Source of the DNA: Erpobdella octoculata
Lineage: Eukaryota > Annelida > Clitellata > Hirudinida > Erpobdellidae
DNA length: 64,000 nucleotides
Assembly (NCBI GenBank): GCA_963978895.1
Contig: OZ022238.1
Span: forward strand, 46,107,210-46,171,209
Direction: 5' to 3'
A program made the translations under genes and the position numbers. Within the stretch, counting starts at the first letter, position 1. Each line of letters starts with the position of its first letter. This document shows, piece by piece, positions 11,884 through 25,804 of this stretch. The notes under the pieces are model-generated. The model was not told where the DNA came from and searched no databases. It saw only the letters and a list, made by a program, of their open reading frames with translations.

Positions 11884-12060
11884 CCTATACACCCTTCCTT
11901 TCACATGAAAGGATGCACCACGGGTGGTCAAGATAGGTGATAACTCTTTGAATTTAGCCCAGGCAGAACGCACTCTAGCTCTCACCGCCTCTTCTACACC
12001 TCCTCCTGCACCTAATGTGTCACCTAGGTAACAGAACTTGGTCACACTCTCCACCTTTAC
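11884..12060 (-). pseudogene. LINE ORF2 C-terminal fragment (part 2)
   Basis: Upstream part of the minus-strand LINE frame: KFCYLGDTLGAGGG followed by RVRSAWAKFKELSPIL, a segment typical of LINEs just after the RT palm. The P element separated it from 7855-8303. The joined version is at 35571-36155. Confidence 0.85.
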
Positions 12061-12309
12061 GCCTGGCTCAAAATCGATTGCAAATTTTGATTACAGATCG
12101 AGAGACAGAGAAGTCAAGTTAAGTAAAAGTGTGTAAAAACGCATATAACGCACGCGTTATATGCGAAGAAACATGGTAACTGACGCAAGTGTCGCCTGGT
12201 GAATAATTTAAAGTGCGTTACGAAATAAATTGAGATAATTTGAAATAATGATTAAATCGCTTCGGAAAATATTGAATATTGTTTTGGCAAATGGGTTAAG
12301 TCTATGCTG

Positions 12310-12670
12310 GAAGTTTCAAAGTTTTAACTTGTCTAAAAGTTGGTGAAAATCAATTTAAAAATTTTGTGCTGTATATAATAGATCAATATTACTAGAAATT
12401 TGTACACTTTACTTTTTTTTCAAATGTTTTCTAAAAAAAGTTTTAACTTGTCCAAAAGTTGGTGAAAATCAAATTTGGAAACTTTACTTTTTTTTTTTTC
12501 AAATGTTTTCTAAAAAAAGTTTTAACTTGTCTAAAAGTTTGTGAAAATCAATTTAAAAATTTTGTACTGTATATAATAGATCAATATTACTATAAATTTG
12601 GACACTTTACTTATTTTTTTTTTTCAAATGTTTTCTAAAAAAAGTTTTAACTTGTCCGAAAGTTGGTGAA
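12310..12670 (+). repeat. Tandem repeat of about 100-130 bp units
   Basis: Three to four imperfect units containing AGTTTTAACTTGTCCAAAAG, CTGTATATAATAGATCAATA and TTTTCAAATGTTTTCTAAAA. It lies just past the last exon of HSP70-like gene A. The duplicate is at 38590-38945. Confidence 0.85.
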
Positions 12671-14217
12671 AAATGATGATTGAAAATTAAAAAAATCTGT
12701 TTATTTTTATTGTTGATAGTATAGAAGAATAAACTTATTTATAATATTAAGTTTTTTCTGGCAGCAACAGAAGCTCCAATAGCAAGTATTTCTCCTGGAT
12801 CAAATTTTTGGTTTGGTGCTCGTCCAAATATTTCTTCAACCATATCTTTGACCTTTAAAAAAGTAAATTTTAGTTACAAATATGCTTTTCTGCAGATTTA
12901 AGTTATATCAAAGAAATGCTTATAACAAAGTTCCGCTTGCTAAAAATTACTTTCTTACTTTGGCACCGTTAATACAAAAAACACTCTGATATAACTAGAT
13001 TTTTTGTGGTTATCATAAAAAGAACTTGAATACCTTTGGCATTTTCGTAATTCCACCAACTAACAAAACTTCATCAATGTCCTTCTTAGTAATTTTAGCT
13101 AATTCAGTGGCCTTTTTAATGCTCTCTTCACACAAAACAATTGTCCTTTTAAGCAAATCATCGACAAGGTTTTCAAATTCTTTTCTTGTTATCTCCGTTT
13201 TAAAATTTTTATAAACACCATCTAAATCTTTTCCCCATGTCTCGAATTCTCTTATTTCAGTATCTTCCGATAATCGGATTTTAATATTTTTTACTTTAGC
13301 GAGATCCGAGAATGACTGCAAATTTAAAATTACAAGCTTTAATTGAAAACATTCCTCATCCAATTACTTCAAATTTTCATAAATGACACTAATAATCTAA
13401 TATTTATTAGGACTAGGTAAAAACTGTTTAACTATTTAACATCAAAATTCTATAACATGAAAATGTTTTCTACATTAACAATTAATTAACCTCTTGTCCA
13501 AGTTTTTTTTTTCATAAGGTCTAATAAACGATCGTCAAAAGCTTTTCCATTGAGCATCAAGTCGCCAGTCGAATAAGTTTCCATAACCCCATTTTTGGAT
13601 TTGATAATAGAAGCCTCAAATTTTCCTCCACCAAAATCATAAACAGCAATCCTAAAAAACCAAAGTATAGTAATAATCTGATATATCAAACATTTGCAAA
13701 CAATAATAATTATAACTTGTAAATAAAAATCCACAGCTTGTAACTAACACTTTATCACTAGAAGTAGTTTCATTTGACTCAAGCGCAAGTGCAGCAGCAA
13801 TTGGTTCTCTGATCACATCAATTCGTTCAAATCCAGCAAGTTTGCTAGCTTTTTTTAGTTGCTATTTATTTTAAAAACAATTTAATTTGAATTATTAAAA
13901 TTTTTTATAACAAAACGTTGTGTTATAAAGTAGATAGTTACCTTATAATCAGAACTATAACTTGGAACAGTGACGACAGCATAATTAACTGTATCTTTAA
14001 GATCCTCCTCTGTTGACGAATAAAATTGAATTTTATTATATTTTTTATATACAATTTTTTAGTAAAATGTTTAATTACACAAAATTAACCAGCTGAATGT
14101 TTCATTTTTTTTAAAAGTTGTGCAGCAATTTCATATGGATGATATATTCCAATGTCTGGGACTTTGACCATCGGTATATCATTTTTTCCTTCTATGACTT
14201 CGAGTTGTCTGGTTTTC

Positions 14218-14999
14218 CTTTTTTTAAATGATTGTAAATGTTTAAAATTGTAATAATGTTAAGTTATCGAAAGTTTCTGATGTACCGTAAAACGGGAAGT
14301 AATTTTGGCCCAAATTAATTTTTTTGTTTAAATTGCTTTGACCTTCCATAAAACCGAACAAAAAGGTTTTTCACCCAAACCAACTTCGGATGTTAATTTT
14401 TATTTTGGTACTTCAGGGAGATTTTGGCCATTGAAAGCCGCATTTGAAAGTATACTATTACAAATTTCTTCGTAATTGTTGTGTGTTGAAATGTGGAAAT
14501 TTATTGAGTTTTTCCTATAGCGCAATTTTTACAGAGTTTATTTAATTTTATTTCTCTGTGTTGTGAAGATATTTTTTTATAAATTTATAATTTATTTTTC
14601 ACCACCTTTTAAACAAGTTAAAACTCTGAAACTTTTAGCATAGATTTTAGACACCCACCAAAACATTTTTCAATAGTTTTCGAAACAATTTAATCATGAT
14701 TTAGAATAATTTAAATAATTATTTTCTAACAAATTCAAAATTATTCACTAGATAGCGCTTACGTCAATTAAATGAACTTTTAAGTAATCATGACTTGGTC
14801 AAAAACGTATTAAATAATTGACTGAAGTATTACTATAAACGATGGTAAAACTATTATTTCATTTAGAGATCGGTTTGAATAATGTAAAAATATAAAAGTT
14901 TGATTTAAAAGAAAAAGATTCATGCTTGGACTTGTTTTACATGCTCCACAGAGAGAAACGATCTACCCGCTAAGTTTTCCGATAACATGGACTACTAGG
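14218..14999. other. Intron of gene A: unassigned repeats
   Basis: AT-rich intron sequence with no exon. Around 14283-14440 a motif ACCGTAAAACGGGAAGTAAT with TTTTGGCC repeats looks like the end of a DNA transposon. Part of 14815-14890 is similar to 19925-19990. Confidence 0.4.
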
Positions 15000-16933
15000 C
15001 AGTGTTGAATAAAATCATTTTTGAAAAGATTTGAAATCAAAATCATCAGAAAAAATATGATTTCAAATCAAAATCAATAATTATGAAATGATTTTAAATC
15101 AAAACCACTTTTAAAAAGTAATTCAAATCATGAAATCAAAATCTTTTTTCTTAAATTTATTAATACACGGTTTGGTTTAATTTAACATAGTTTTGTTCAT
15201 TAAATTACTAGCTCGTCAAATATGAAAGTTTTTTTGTTTTAAAAACGCTCAGATAATAAATAATTAACGATTTCCTTCTCTACCATTATTAAATGCTTTG
15301 GATCGAACCTGGTTCAAGCAAATTAAAATTACTAAATTTCATGCATGCATTCGTAAGACATCTTTATTATCTAGCGATATTTTCTTTTGAACAATAAATC
15401 CAACATTATGTTTGATGCAATCGGATAACCTCTTGCATAAAATCATTCAAAAACGAAGGAGTTGATAGTACGTCGCCCTAGAACAAAGGCAAACACACTA
15501 CCTACCCCTTTGGTCGGAATGGAAAGGGTAAATACAATGAATATGCTAGGAGTCCTGATCGACGGAAAACTCTCATTCCGGGAACACGTTGACTGGATCA
15601 ACACAAAATGTGCACAGACTTTGTGTGCACTAAGAAACTTACGGGCTCACGGGCTGTGTGGCCAGGAGCTCTGGACGGTCACGGAGGCGACACTGATATC
15701 CAGGATCACCTACGCCTCTCAATCATGGTGGGGTTTCATTGGTTTGGGAGATCTTCAACGCATCGAGTCAGTCATTAGGAGGGTAACACTCCAGGGTTTC
15801 TTGGATCCCGACCGCCCTGATTTTGTGCACCGCTGCGCCGTGGCGGGTTCAACTCTGTTCAACCAGGTTTTGTCTAACCGCCTTCACGTCCTTCACCATC
15901 TTGTCCCAGACGTCAAGAAATCAGGATATCACCTTCTTCATCGAGCTCCCGACAGAACTATTCCGCATGCAGATTCCATACTCAGAAAAACCTTTATACA
16001 TAGATCGTTGAACTCAAAATAACTTAAACAATGCCGAACGTTATATTACATTTCTGAAAAAGGCAAGTTAGAGATTTTATTTTAAGTCTTTAACTTTAGA
16101 TTGTCGAAACTCGTATTCCTTTTATTTAATTCTTATTTTTATTATTTTATTATTTAAATGTAAACCGCTGTGCGTCATTGTCAGACTGGATAATAAAGAT
16201 TTACTTACTTACTTAATAAGCTTAGGAAAAACTTTTTTTGATTTTTAGGACTGAAGTGTACAATTGCATAATAACCTTTACTACATGCAATCTGATAACC
16301 TTTTGCATAATAAACTTAAAGAAAACGTTTTGGATCTTAAGGACTGATACTGTACAACTTTTATCACACGCCTGCGCCTGCGTGCACTAATTTTAGCAAC
16401 TGCTTAAGGCTGACCTCTGCGGCCGCCACGTTATGCAAAATTGCTAACATACATACATACATAGGAAATTATATATGTAGATGTTTTCAATCAACTTGGA
16501 TCTAAAATCACTTAAACGATGAAATGTAACTATTGTTTATTTATCTTTAAAAGCAACAATTTTTCAAACATTGAATTAGTTAATCTGTTTTGTCTTAGAG
16601 TTTTAATTGGACCTGCAGAACAAAACAATCCTTCGATAGTAATAAAGGCAAATAATACATTGTTACGCTGTTCATATCGCAATCTATATCATCGGCGATT
16701 TTCTAAATAAAAAATATTCGTATAAGTTAGCACTCAAACCGTTTGGCAATGAAAGAGCAGCATAGTAAAAATATTTCATGATTTTGATTTTTGGATAAAA
16801 TAAAATCGAAAATCATCAAAAAATGATTTCAAATCAAAATCACACATGACAAAATGATTTCAAATAAAAAATCGATATGCTGATTTTAAATCGTGATTTG
16901 AAATCATTTGATTTAAAATCTTACCAAACACTG
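15000..16933 (+). mobile_element. Non-autonomous hAT-type element with LINE nested inside
   Basis: The ends are CAGTGTT and AACACTG, flanked by identical 8-bp CTACTAGG at 14992-14999 and 16934-16941. Both subterminal regions repeat ATTTCAAATCAAAATCA-type motifs in opposite orientation. No hAT transposase is visible. The interior is taken up by a LINE 3' fragment. Confidence 0.9.
15450..16225 (+). mobile_element. 5'-truncated LINE, ORF2 C-terminus
   Basis: The open frame 15462-16022 (186 residues) carries the post-RT part of a non-LTR retrotransposon: MLGVLIDGKLSFREHVDWI, CALRNLRAHGL and LISRITYASQSWWGF. The palm domain is missing. The element ends in AATAAAG and a short (TTAC)n tail. The jockey/CR1 group is likely, but the clade cannot be fixed. 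The base composition is clearly more GC-rich than the surroundings. Confidence 0.8.
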
Positions 16934-17279
16934 CTACTAGGCAGGGAGTTGGAGTCGAACCGTGAAGCTTTCACACTCAAGGCTATAACATTTATCGTTT
17001 CGTATCGTATCGTGTGGCCGGCTCCGTAATTGAAAGATTTCTGAAAATTTTTCTAAAAAGTTTCAACAAGAGGACTATGTTGCTCTTTGCATTATGTTTT
17101 GTAAATTACGTCTTTGTGATTTAAGCTCCTCTTTTCCTGGTTGCACGTTTTATGAGAAAACACGCTAATTGCGCTAAAACGTGTTTTCTTTTTAATCCTA
17201 TTACATGAGTTTGTAATCTTGACATTTAAGTAGCGATTAACGGCTGATAAATTACATAATTGAATTTAGCCAAAACAGA

Positions 17280-18560
17280 AATGTCAGATTCAGAAAATAA
17301 TGACGCAATAAATGGTACAATTTTTACTCTAGCCGATGAAGGAACAAATAATATTATTATGTTTAGGGCGATGTAACACAGAAAAACTAATTTTTAACGC
17401 TTCTTTTGCTGATTTGTTGAAAGAAGTAAATTCAGTTGAAACATAGCAATCGAAATAATCTCTAGTCAAGAAGGAAAAATTAGGCTTTTACAAGAAAGGT
17501 TACATGGCCAAAAAATCTAAATAAACACTGTACAAGAAAAACTCGATTATTCCAAGCTCTCAATAAAATTGAATAGTGGTACTCCATCATATGCAGCAAT
17601 TACCGCAAAATGATTGTTTGTTAATGAAAGAGCAATAAAGGCGTTATAGAATCAAAAAATCTGACCATAAAAAAGGTATGGAAAAAGATATAGCTGCCAT
17701 TGTGAACATTTTGGAAATTCGAGATACCGGATTAGACTGAACATTCCAAAAGACTTGAAAAAAATCATACCTAATTTTGGGTATATTTCAATTTTCGTAA
17801 AATGTAAAGAAAGGTCACTAAGGAATAAACTGTTGGAAGCAAAGAAAATACCAAATTGAGAGAATTCAAAATTAGTAATGGAACTAAATACATAGTATAA
17901 CCAAACCTTACAATTGAACAAATAAAAATGTATAGTGAAATGTAACTCATGGAAACGCGAAATGGGTTGTCTATGGTCCCATGGACAGCCCAAGAAAATG
18001 AAAGGAAGGAGAGATAAAATCAAATCAAGTTCCTCAGTTACTAAAGTAAAACAAATTAGTTTTGCCAAAAATTTGTACACCAATATTGATTGCATGACAA
18101 ATTTCAGGAACTAAAAACTAACCCATAAAAACAAAGTATTTATTATAAATCCTTTATATACAATCCTAGATTTTTATTTTATTTGAATTTTTGAAAAAAA
18201 AGTTTGAATTTTTGAAAAAAAATTTAAATTTTTTTAAAATTTTTTTTGAATTTTTGAATTTTTTGAAAAACTTAATTATACAATATGCAAACTTAAATTT
18301 TGATAGATTCAATTGTCTCGCAGCCCAAGTCAATGTGCCAAATTTCAGTTCGATCGGATAACGGGAAGTGAGTTAATTTTGAGACTCAAAGTTTGTGACC
18401 GACGGGAAGACAGACAGACGGGAAGACAATCGAAAATAATATAAAGGATTTAAAAATACGTGCATCGGCACAAGATCCTGAAGTGGATCTAATTGTGTTG
18501 ACTGAAATTAATCCAAAACAAAGGCAATCAGGGGGGCCAAAAACCTTTCCAGGCCAAAAA
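17280..18560 (+). pseudogene. Decayed LINE: ORF1-like region and endonuclease start
   Basis: In changing frames the region reads a protein with IVNILEIRDTGL and KKIIPNFGYISIFVKCKER, plausible as a LINE ORF1. About 300 bp downstream, IKDLKIRASAQDPEVDLIVL followed by TEINPKQ resembles the start of an APE-type endonuclease. Many stops interrupt it. The order ORF1 then endonuclease supports one decayed LINE. It lies in intron 2 of HSP70 gene A. Confidence 0.4.
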
Positions 18561-18829
18561 TGCCTATGTACGACCATAAAAAGTAATCTAAACCGCTGGT
18601 GTGATCTTGATGAAATTTGGCAACACAGGGGAAGAAGTTAAGAAAGTTTGAACTCCCAAATTCGATCCCCCGGCTTAGAAGGGGCAAAAAACTTTCCAGG
18701 CCATCAAAGGTAATTGTGTAATAAAATTCAAATTTAGTTTACATAACAAGATTTGAAGGTTTCAAACAACTTTTAGTAAATCTATTTTACGTTTTATAGG
18801 CTAAAAGAAGTTAGGAAAGAGTATTTGAT

Positions 18830-18973
18830 CTAGGGGGGGGGGCAACTGAGAGCGAAAGAGTGAGCAAGAAAGCGACAGGGAACGGATAACGACCGGTAGC
18901 GAGAGCGCAAGCGGGAAGGAAACGGAAGCGAAAAAGACAAACATTAGAAGAACCATGAGCAACGCCGGGTACC
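18830..18973 (+). mobile_element. Helitron-like 3' end, CTAG family
   Basis: A purine-rich run (AGCGAAAGAGTGAGC and similar) leads into GACAAACATTAGAAGAACC and ends GCAACGCCGGGTACCCCGCTAG followed by T. The same ending, with minor changes, closes 62179-62996. CTAG before T fits a Helitron terminus, but no Rep/helicase is present. Confidence 0.4.
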
Positions 18974-19204
18974 CCGCTAGTAATCTATAATTTGAAAACT
19001 CAGTTTTTTGCATTTTTTATTATAACTCTATTAAATATTAAACATTAACCACGCGATTCTAAATACTTGATATGTAAAGCATGCGATAGAAAATTCTATG
19101 TTTTTATTATAAATTTTTTCTTATAAAAAGATTAATAAATTTTTAAAATTCATTATACTTTTATTGAATTTTTAAATATAGATTGACTTATTTTCAAACT
19201 GGAC

Positions 19205-19300
19205 CAAAGTTTCGCGAAAGGACTTAAGTACAAATACTCAAGTACACCTATTGTACTTAAGTACGTACTTAAGTACATATGTACTCAAGTACTCGTCATC
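19205..19300. repeat. Cluster of AAGTAC palindromes
   Basis: Repeated ACTTAAGTACGTACTTAAGT and ACTCAAGTAC motifs form short palindromes. hAT-type MITEs commonly carry such subterminal motifs; the limits of this one are unclear. Confidence 0.5.
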
Positions 19301-20129
19301 ATTGGACCAAACAATCTCCCATTTTATGGTAGTTTCAAATAGATATTAAATTATTAACATTATGTTTTTCAGTATTAACTTACATTAATTCCTGGAAGTC
19401 AATATCACTGAATTTACGAAACAGTAATTTCTTTATGTCCCATACGCTTTCAGCAACACATCGTTCTTGACACTTATCATATATATCATCTGAATTTATA
19501 TCCACAATTGAAGAACTTCTTCCTAAAATTGTATGATCTGTATTGTTGCTTACAGCCACACAAGTTTTTGTTGTTCCAAGATCAATCCCAACAGCGGAAC
19601 TAAAACAGTAAGTAAACTCGTCATCTTATAATTGTATTCAATTTTACAAAATAATATAAACATACCTTGGTGATTTACAATTTGAGTAGATTAAACTCAC
19701 AGGTTCATCCTAATAAATAATTTAAAACATATCACTGGAAAATTAACATATAAAAATTGATTACAACAAGAATCTTTTAAATACAAGAATTCTGAAAAGT
19801 TATCGATACAATTTTTTATGGTTTAGGGCGGCTTTACCGTTCACAGACAATAAAATATTTCTTTTATTTATTAAGTTATTCAACGTGCCTTCTAAAATTT
19901 TTCATTAATCCATTTAACAAAAGGATAACTAAAGTATTACTATAAACAATGTAAAACTATTATTGCATTTAAAAATTGATTTGCATAATTTAACAAATAG
20001 TCGTTTTAACCAAAAAATTAATTTCAATTTTCTTCTTAGCTTGTAATTTCATTTCAACTAAAACCTGAAGCTTTATCTTTTGTTTCTCACAGATTTATAA
20101 TTTAATCGAAATGAAAAAATAACAATTTT

Positions 20130-20436
20130 GTTTAATAAAAAACACTACAAAACTAACATTTAGGTCATACGTTGTTGACCAGCTGATTGATCGACTCAAA
20201 GACCATGCTGGTCTCCTCAAAAGGAGAGACAGTTTAGTTCTGGACAACATAACGATACTTTAAGAAAGGTTGATAATGTTATTTGTCAAATGAATGTTAC
20301 GCCTTATAACTGCAAATAACCATCGATAAATTATTTACGTTAACCTAATATAATAAATCATTTATATGAATAAATGAAAATGAATACTTGTATTATTTAT
20401 TTACTCATTAACCTAATTAATTAACCTAATAAAACA
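20130..20436 (+). repeat. Diverged third copy of duplication left region
   Basis: AACATTTAGGTC ... GTTGACCAGCTGATTGA and the following CTCCTCAAAAGGA block match about 735-860 and 21620-21730, with more differences than those two show to each other. It suggests an older duplication round. Confidence 0.7.
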
Positions 20437-20830
<394 letters not shown>

Positions 20831-22049
20831 TAAATACACTTTTTGCATGCTTTCTTGAAAAAAAATGTTGGCTTTTTAGACATGGCGGGGTCTGTGTGAA
20901 AATAATTTTTTTATTGATATAATAATAGTTTATTTAATTATTATCTGAGAACTCAGCGTTGTTCGTATTTTTTTAATAAATACCTGACAATTATTCTTAT
21001 TAGCTAGTTTTAAAAATTTAAAAATTTTTAATTATTATTTGATTTTTTAATTATTTATTTGATTACGAAAAAATTGTTTTTTTTAGAAAATTCAAAATTA
21101 TTCGCCGAATAACATTGTAGACCAGAAAAGAAATAAGCATTAAATCAAAACAACAACTACATTGTAAAGTAAGAGGAAAAATTATTTACATTATTTACAT
21201 TAGAAAACAGTTCCAACTACTTTTAAAATTGAAAAGATACTTTTTTAATTTTTGTCGTGATCCCCACGGCGGGTCGCACTGGCATTAAACTTTGATATTA
21301 AGTGGGCGCTACAAAATATCATCCAGCTAGTCGCATGTTTGCCACCAATGGTTTAGACCCTAGTTAAAGAAACCGCTACTAATTTAAAAAATATCCTTTT
21401 TTTAGTTGAAAAAAACATAAAAAACTTATTACAAACTGGCAGGGTTACCCGGCGTTTCCCGGGGGGTTTTTTTTTACAGGTTTTCTCGTTGTTTCTTTTA
21501 TTTGTTTTTTTTCTCTTCTTTATTTTTTTTCCTTGTTTTATTTGTTCACTCTCCTTGTTAATTTTACAAGAGAAAGAAATGACCAAAAAAGAAAAAGTAC
21601 AATTTTTTTTATTAAAGATATTACAAAACTAACATTTAGGTCGTATTTTGTTGACCAGCGGATTGACCGACTCAAAGTTCATGCCTGTTGCCTCAAAAAG
21701 AAAGATAGTTTAGTACTGTATGTGTCTTAAAACTTTCCTCTTCACTGTTTCCTTCAATTTTCTTCCAATATACAGTGGCTCCGAAGTTGGTTCGACCGTG
21801 GAGACACTTTAAAAAATTATTTTTCAAATTTTTATGAACATTGATAAATTATTTGGGTTAACCTAAGATAATAATTAATTTGTATGAATTACTGTAAATA
21901 AATATTTGTATTTATTTAAATAATTGAATAAATAAATAAAAAAGTAATAAGCTTCGGGCAGCTTCAACCAACTCAGCTTCTTCTTTAAATTTTGCTACGC
22001 AAATTAAATTTGAATTGTGTTACGCATTAATCTTTTATGTTTTTAAATA

Positions 22050-22740
22050 AGAGCCGTCCTTAAGTGACGTCATGCTTTTAAAGGAAAAGTCAGAATTTTT
22101 GGCGAAGGGGTACTGGAGAGAATTGAAAAATGTGAATTCACAAAGAAAAATAAAATTTTAATTTAAACTTGTCAATTTAAATATAAAAATTTTTAGTTTT
22201 ATTAATTAAAACTTTTTTTAATATTTATTTGATAACTTTTTGATCCCAAAACGGTTCTCTTTTATTCACTACTTGTAAATAGCATAAAATTTAAAATGAA
22301 AGTTAGCTAAAATTGCTGAGACAATAAATTTCTGTGTATATAGGTCTATATATAAATAAAGAGAATATTTATACCCCTGCAAGTTAGAAAATCAGAAAAA
22401 TGTTATTTAAAAATGTATGTTCTTATTGATATGTCTTTAAATAAGAGCCGTCCTTAAGTGACGTCATGCTTTTAAGGGAAAAGTCAGAATTTTTGGCGAA
22501 GGGGTGCTGGAGAGAATTGAAAAATGTGAATTCACAAAGAAAAATAAAATTGTAATTTAAACTTGTCAATTTAAATATAAAAATTTTTAGTTTGATTAAT
22601 TAAAACTTTGTTTAATATTTATTTGATAACTTTTTGATCCCAAAACGGTTCTCTTTTATTCACTACTTGTAAATAGCATAAAATTTAAAATGAAAGTTAG
22701 CTAAAATTGCTGAGACAATAAATTTCTCTGTATATAGGTC
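22050..22740 (+). repeat. Tandem duplication of about 380 bp within copy 2
   Basis: The block beginning AAATAAGAGCCGTCCTTAAG at about 22044 recurs at about 22438. Copy 1 has it once (from 1268). No coding content is recognised. Confidence 0.9.
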
Positions 22741-23939
22741 TATGTTTTTTATTTTATTTAAGTTTTATTTTTGAAGAACATCAACTCTAAAGATTTTTGT
22801 ATTTTAATATTTACTTTATTTTTCTAGTCGCTTTCCTCAAAATAATTTTCCATTGTCTTAAATTTTTTGAGCTCAATTATGTTTTTAATTTTTAATTAAT
22901 CAACGAAAAATTATTCATTTAATTTCAGTTTCTAAATGTTCACTTTTATTTACGTTTTATTTCATTTGTTATCTTATTATTTTGAACTGATTTATCAATG
23001 GTCATTAGTCGTTGTAAGTTATAACAGCCAAATGTCGTAGTAGGCTATATCGTGTTGTATCGAAGACTTGCGATGTTCCGCAATACTAAACTTTATTCTC
23101 TTTTCAGGAAACGATCATGGCCTGTTAATCGATTGATTGGCACGTTTGCAAAAAACAACTTATATGTTAGTTTTCTTTTGTTTTGTATATTTATTCATCA
23201 ATAAGTTTCTTAGTTTTCTCATTTATTATCCTTAAGATATTTAGATTTTTTTGGAAAGCTTGCGTTATTCATGATACTCTCGTTAGTTTATTGGGGTCTG
23301 TAAAAACTTTTTAAATGTCCCTTTGAATATAATTGCATCAGTTGAATTATAAAATAATTCAGTTCAAACGTGTTATTAAAAAGATAAACTAATAGCAAAA
23401 TACATTCTATTTGATTGAACTACTTAAGTTAGTTTTAAAATTTACGAAAATAACTAATTGATATTAACTAAGCACTTAATTCTAATTATTTCAATATTTT
23501 GTGTGTGTATTTATGCACATGCATGAAGCACATTGAAAACATTATAGTATAGTCGGTGCGGGGTATAACAAAATATTGCATCGGACCTATTACTTTAAGA
23601 ATCGGGCCTATTACGCAACGCACCATACCCATGGTTTGATCCACATTACGTAATAATCCTTGCATTAGACTGAGGACTTTCAGATAATAACATCTGGCAC
23701 TGAAAGTTGAGCGCTTAGTCTTAAAAGACCTGGTGTAAAGTGCTAGACTTGAAACAATTCGTCGCACTTTTGAATTTTAAGGGATGTTTGTAAAACGCGA
23801 ACTAAATTGCGAACCACTCACTAAAGAACGAACTTTATTACGAACCAATGTGTAAAGGCGAACTCAAAGACAAAATATATAATACAAACAAATATATAAT
23901 ATATAATAAATTTATTCTAAAATATTATAAAATAAAAAA

Positions 23940-24495
23940 TAGCAATTAGAACCAAATAATAAAAATAATTTTCTCAGTTATTCTTACAAAACCCGCATGT
24001 GAATTTCTGTTTCGGAACGGCACCTATACACTCAGAGTGGTACCATCGAGGACACTCGTCACATCCTGTCCAACGAATTTTCTTCTCATCTTTTCCATGT
24101 TTGTTTATTTTTTTTTGGGAGGAGGAACATTGGAGTTGCACGAATAGCAGATTGTTCCATCAATTTCTTCCGAATTAGACTCATTTATCGCAGCCATAGC
24201 TGCAATGAGGTCTTCATCATCACTTTTGGCTGAAGTTTAAGGCTGTGTATGATCACTGAGTGACAACAGCAACCAGATCTGTAATGATGAGTTCTTCAGT
24301 AATCGCCAGCTGTAGGAATTTCAACATCTGCAGGACGTGTTTTTTTTCCCCTGCTTTTCGTTCGGGCCGTTTCCGAGTGTTTTTACGCAAATAAATTAAA
24401 TAGCTAACATTACTGCGACCCATTGTGTAGAAGCAAACCTTAATGGGATCCTTTTTGCATTTTGAAAGGCGAACTACATCGGTCACGTGCTTCAT
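23940..24495 (-). pseudogene. PHD-finger transposase remnant, copy 2
   Basis: Duplicate of the remnant at 2718-3190. Here the upstream linker is open further (24253-24495), reading LRKNTRKRPERKAGEKK and EELIITDLVAVVTQ before a stop. The PHD finger follows in another frame. Confidence 0.5.
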
Positions 24496-24532
24496 TGTTA
24501 ACCGATCACTGAGCGAGTTCGCGTACAGTTGC

Positions 24533-24653
<121 letters not shown>

Positions 24654-25804
24654 AAACAAAAGGTTTAGTTCCATACACTTATTATTATAGTACATTTGTA
24701 TACAAACGTTGTTTTAACAAAATATTTGTTTCATTTTTTTTTATTGTTAATACAACGTTTTACTCAACTCGTCCAAATAAATCTAACAATCAAAATTTAG
24801 ACCAATGGTTTTAACCTTTTTTTCCGCGCACCTTTTGGATGAACTCAATTTGACCGCAATTCCATACAAAACAAAAATCAAAAAATGTTATTGTCTTGTT
24901 TCAAGTTTGTTTGCTCAATATATTTTTTTGTTTTTCACCAAAGAAAAAAAAGCCAATCTCGCACAAGTAGGTAGTAGCTCAAAATGATGAATGACAACAA
25001 ACGTTTAGCTCAAGCTGGATAGCTATCTTGAAAAAATGTGAGACTTTTAACTTCTGGCAATTCGATAAAGAGCTTAGTGAAAAGCAAGGAGGATTGGTTT
25101 AAATCTTAGTTAAACTAAAATTGCTGTACCGTCACACCAAACTCTTTTTTGCTCAAGAACGTTAATCGTTCGGTTTAAAATTGTCATTTGACAGGACTTT
25201 GACACACTTTGACACACAAAAAACACTTGGGTCGTTGTGTGTCGTTTAAGGACGTCATTTCAGCAAAATCTGGAGGAGGAAACTTGCTCTCATAGCTCCC
25301 CAATTTTCGAAAACCCTTTTCCTCCAACAAGAACCTTTGCTAAAATTGAAGATTTAAATGTATTTCTAATTAATTTTCATAAAAAATTAAAAATGCATAA
25401 AATAGTTTTCATATTCCTCAAAATTAGAACAACATCCCAACGGTTAAGAACCCCTGTTTAAGACCAATTTTCGACAAGTTAAAGCTGTGAAACTTTTAAT
25501 ATAGCTCTAAAAAGTTAAAGCTTTGAAACTTTTAATATAGCTCTAAACCCAAGGACAAGGCAATATTCTACCAATGACGTCATTTGTGGGGACAGGGTTG
25601 CCTCCCCAAGGATAAAAAACTTTTTACGTAAAATAAATAAATACGAAGTTTTAGAAAAGTGTTGTAAGGGGTCGGGGAACGGTTTCTTTCTAACTTTGTC
25701 TCTTCTTATGAAAATATTAAAACTTTTATTTTTACTTTTTGATTTTTATAATTATATATAAAACGAAAATATAATTAAACTATTTTGGAATGATTTTTTA
25801 TCAG

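Larger units (their letters stand above)
12739..19709 (-). pseudogene. HSP70-like ATPase-domain gene A
   Basis: Exons in transcript order: 19709-19666, 19599-19384, 14217-14090, 14009-13942, 13861-13749, 13651-13491, 13315-13034, 12852-12739. Lengths and phases follow gene B. Motifs are VGIDLGTTKTCVAV (phosphate 1), ERIDVIREPIAAALAL, VYDFGGGKFEASI (phosphate 2, GGG kept), EVLLVGGITKMPK (adenosine) and a stop right after EILAIGASVAARKN. There is no substrate-binding domain, so this would be a nucleotide-binding domain alone. Intron 2 is 5.2 kb and filled with nested mobile elements. The exon at 13651-13491 has ten A's where gene B's length predicts nine, giving a +1 frameshift; this may be a real lesion or an assembly error. 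A further 5' exon is likely, since the first one seen starts at an acceptor site. Confidence 0.85.

Noticed and set aside
16935..17010. tRNA-like reading around GGAGTTGGAGTCGAACCGTG
   Set aside because: The phrase resembles a reversed tRNA 3' half (GGTTCGAxTCC), but no cloverleaf could be completed on either strand once the hAT insertion is set aside.
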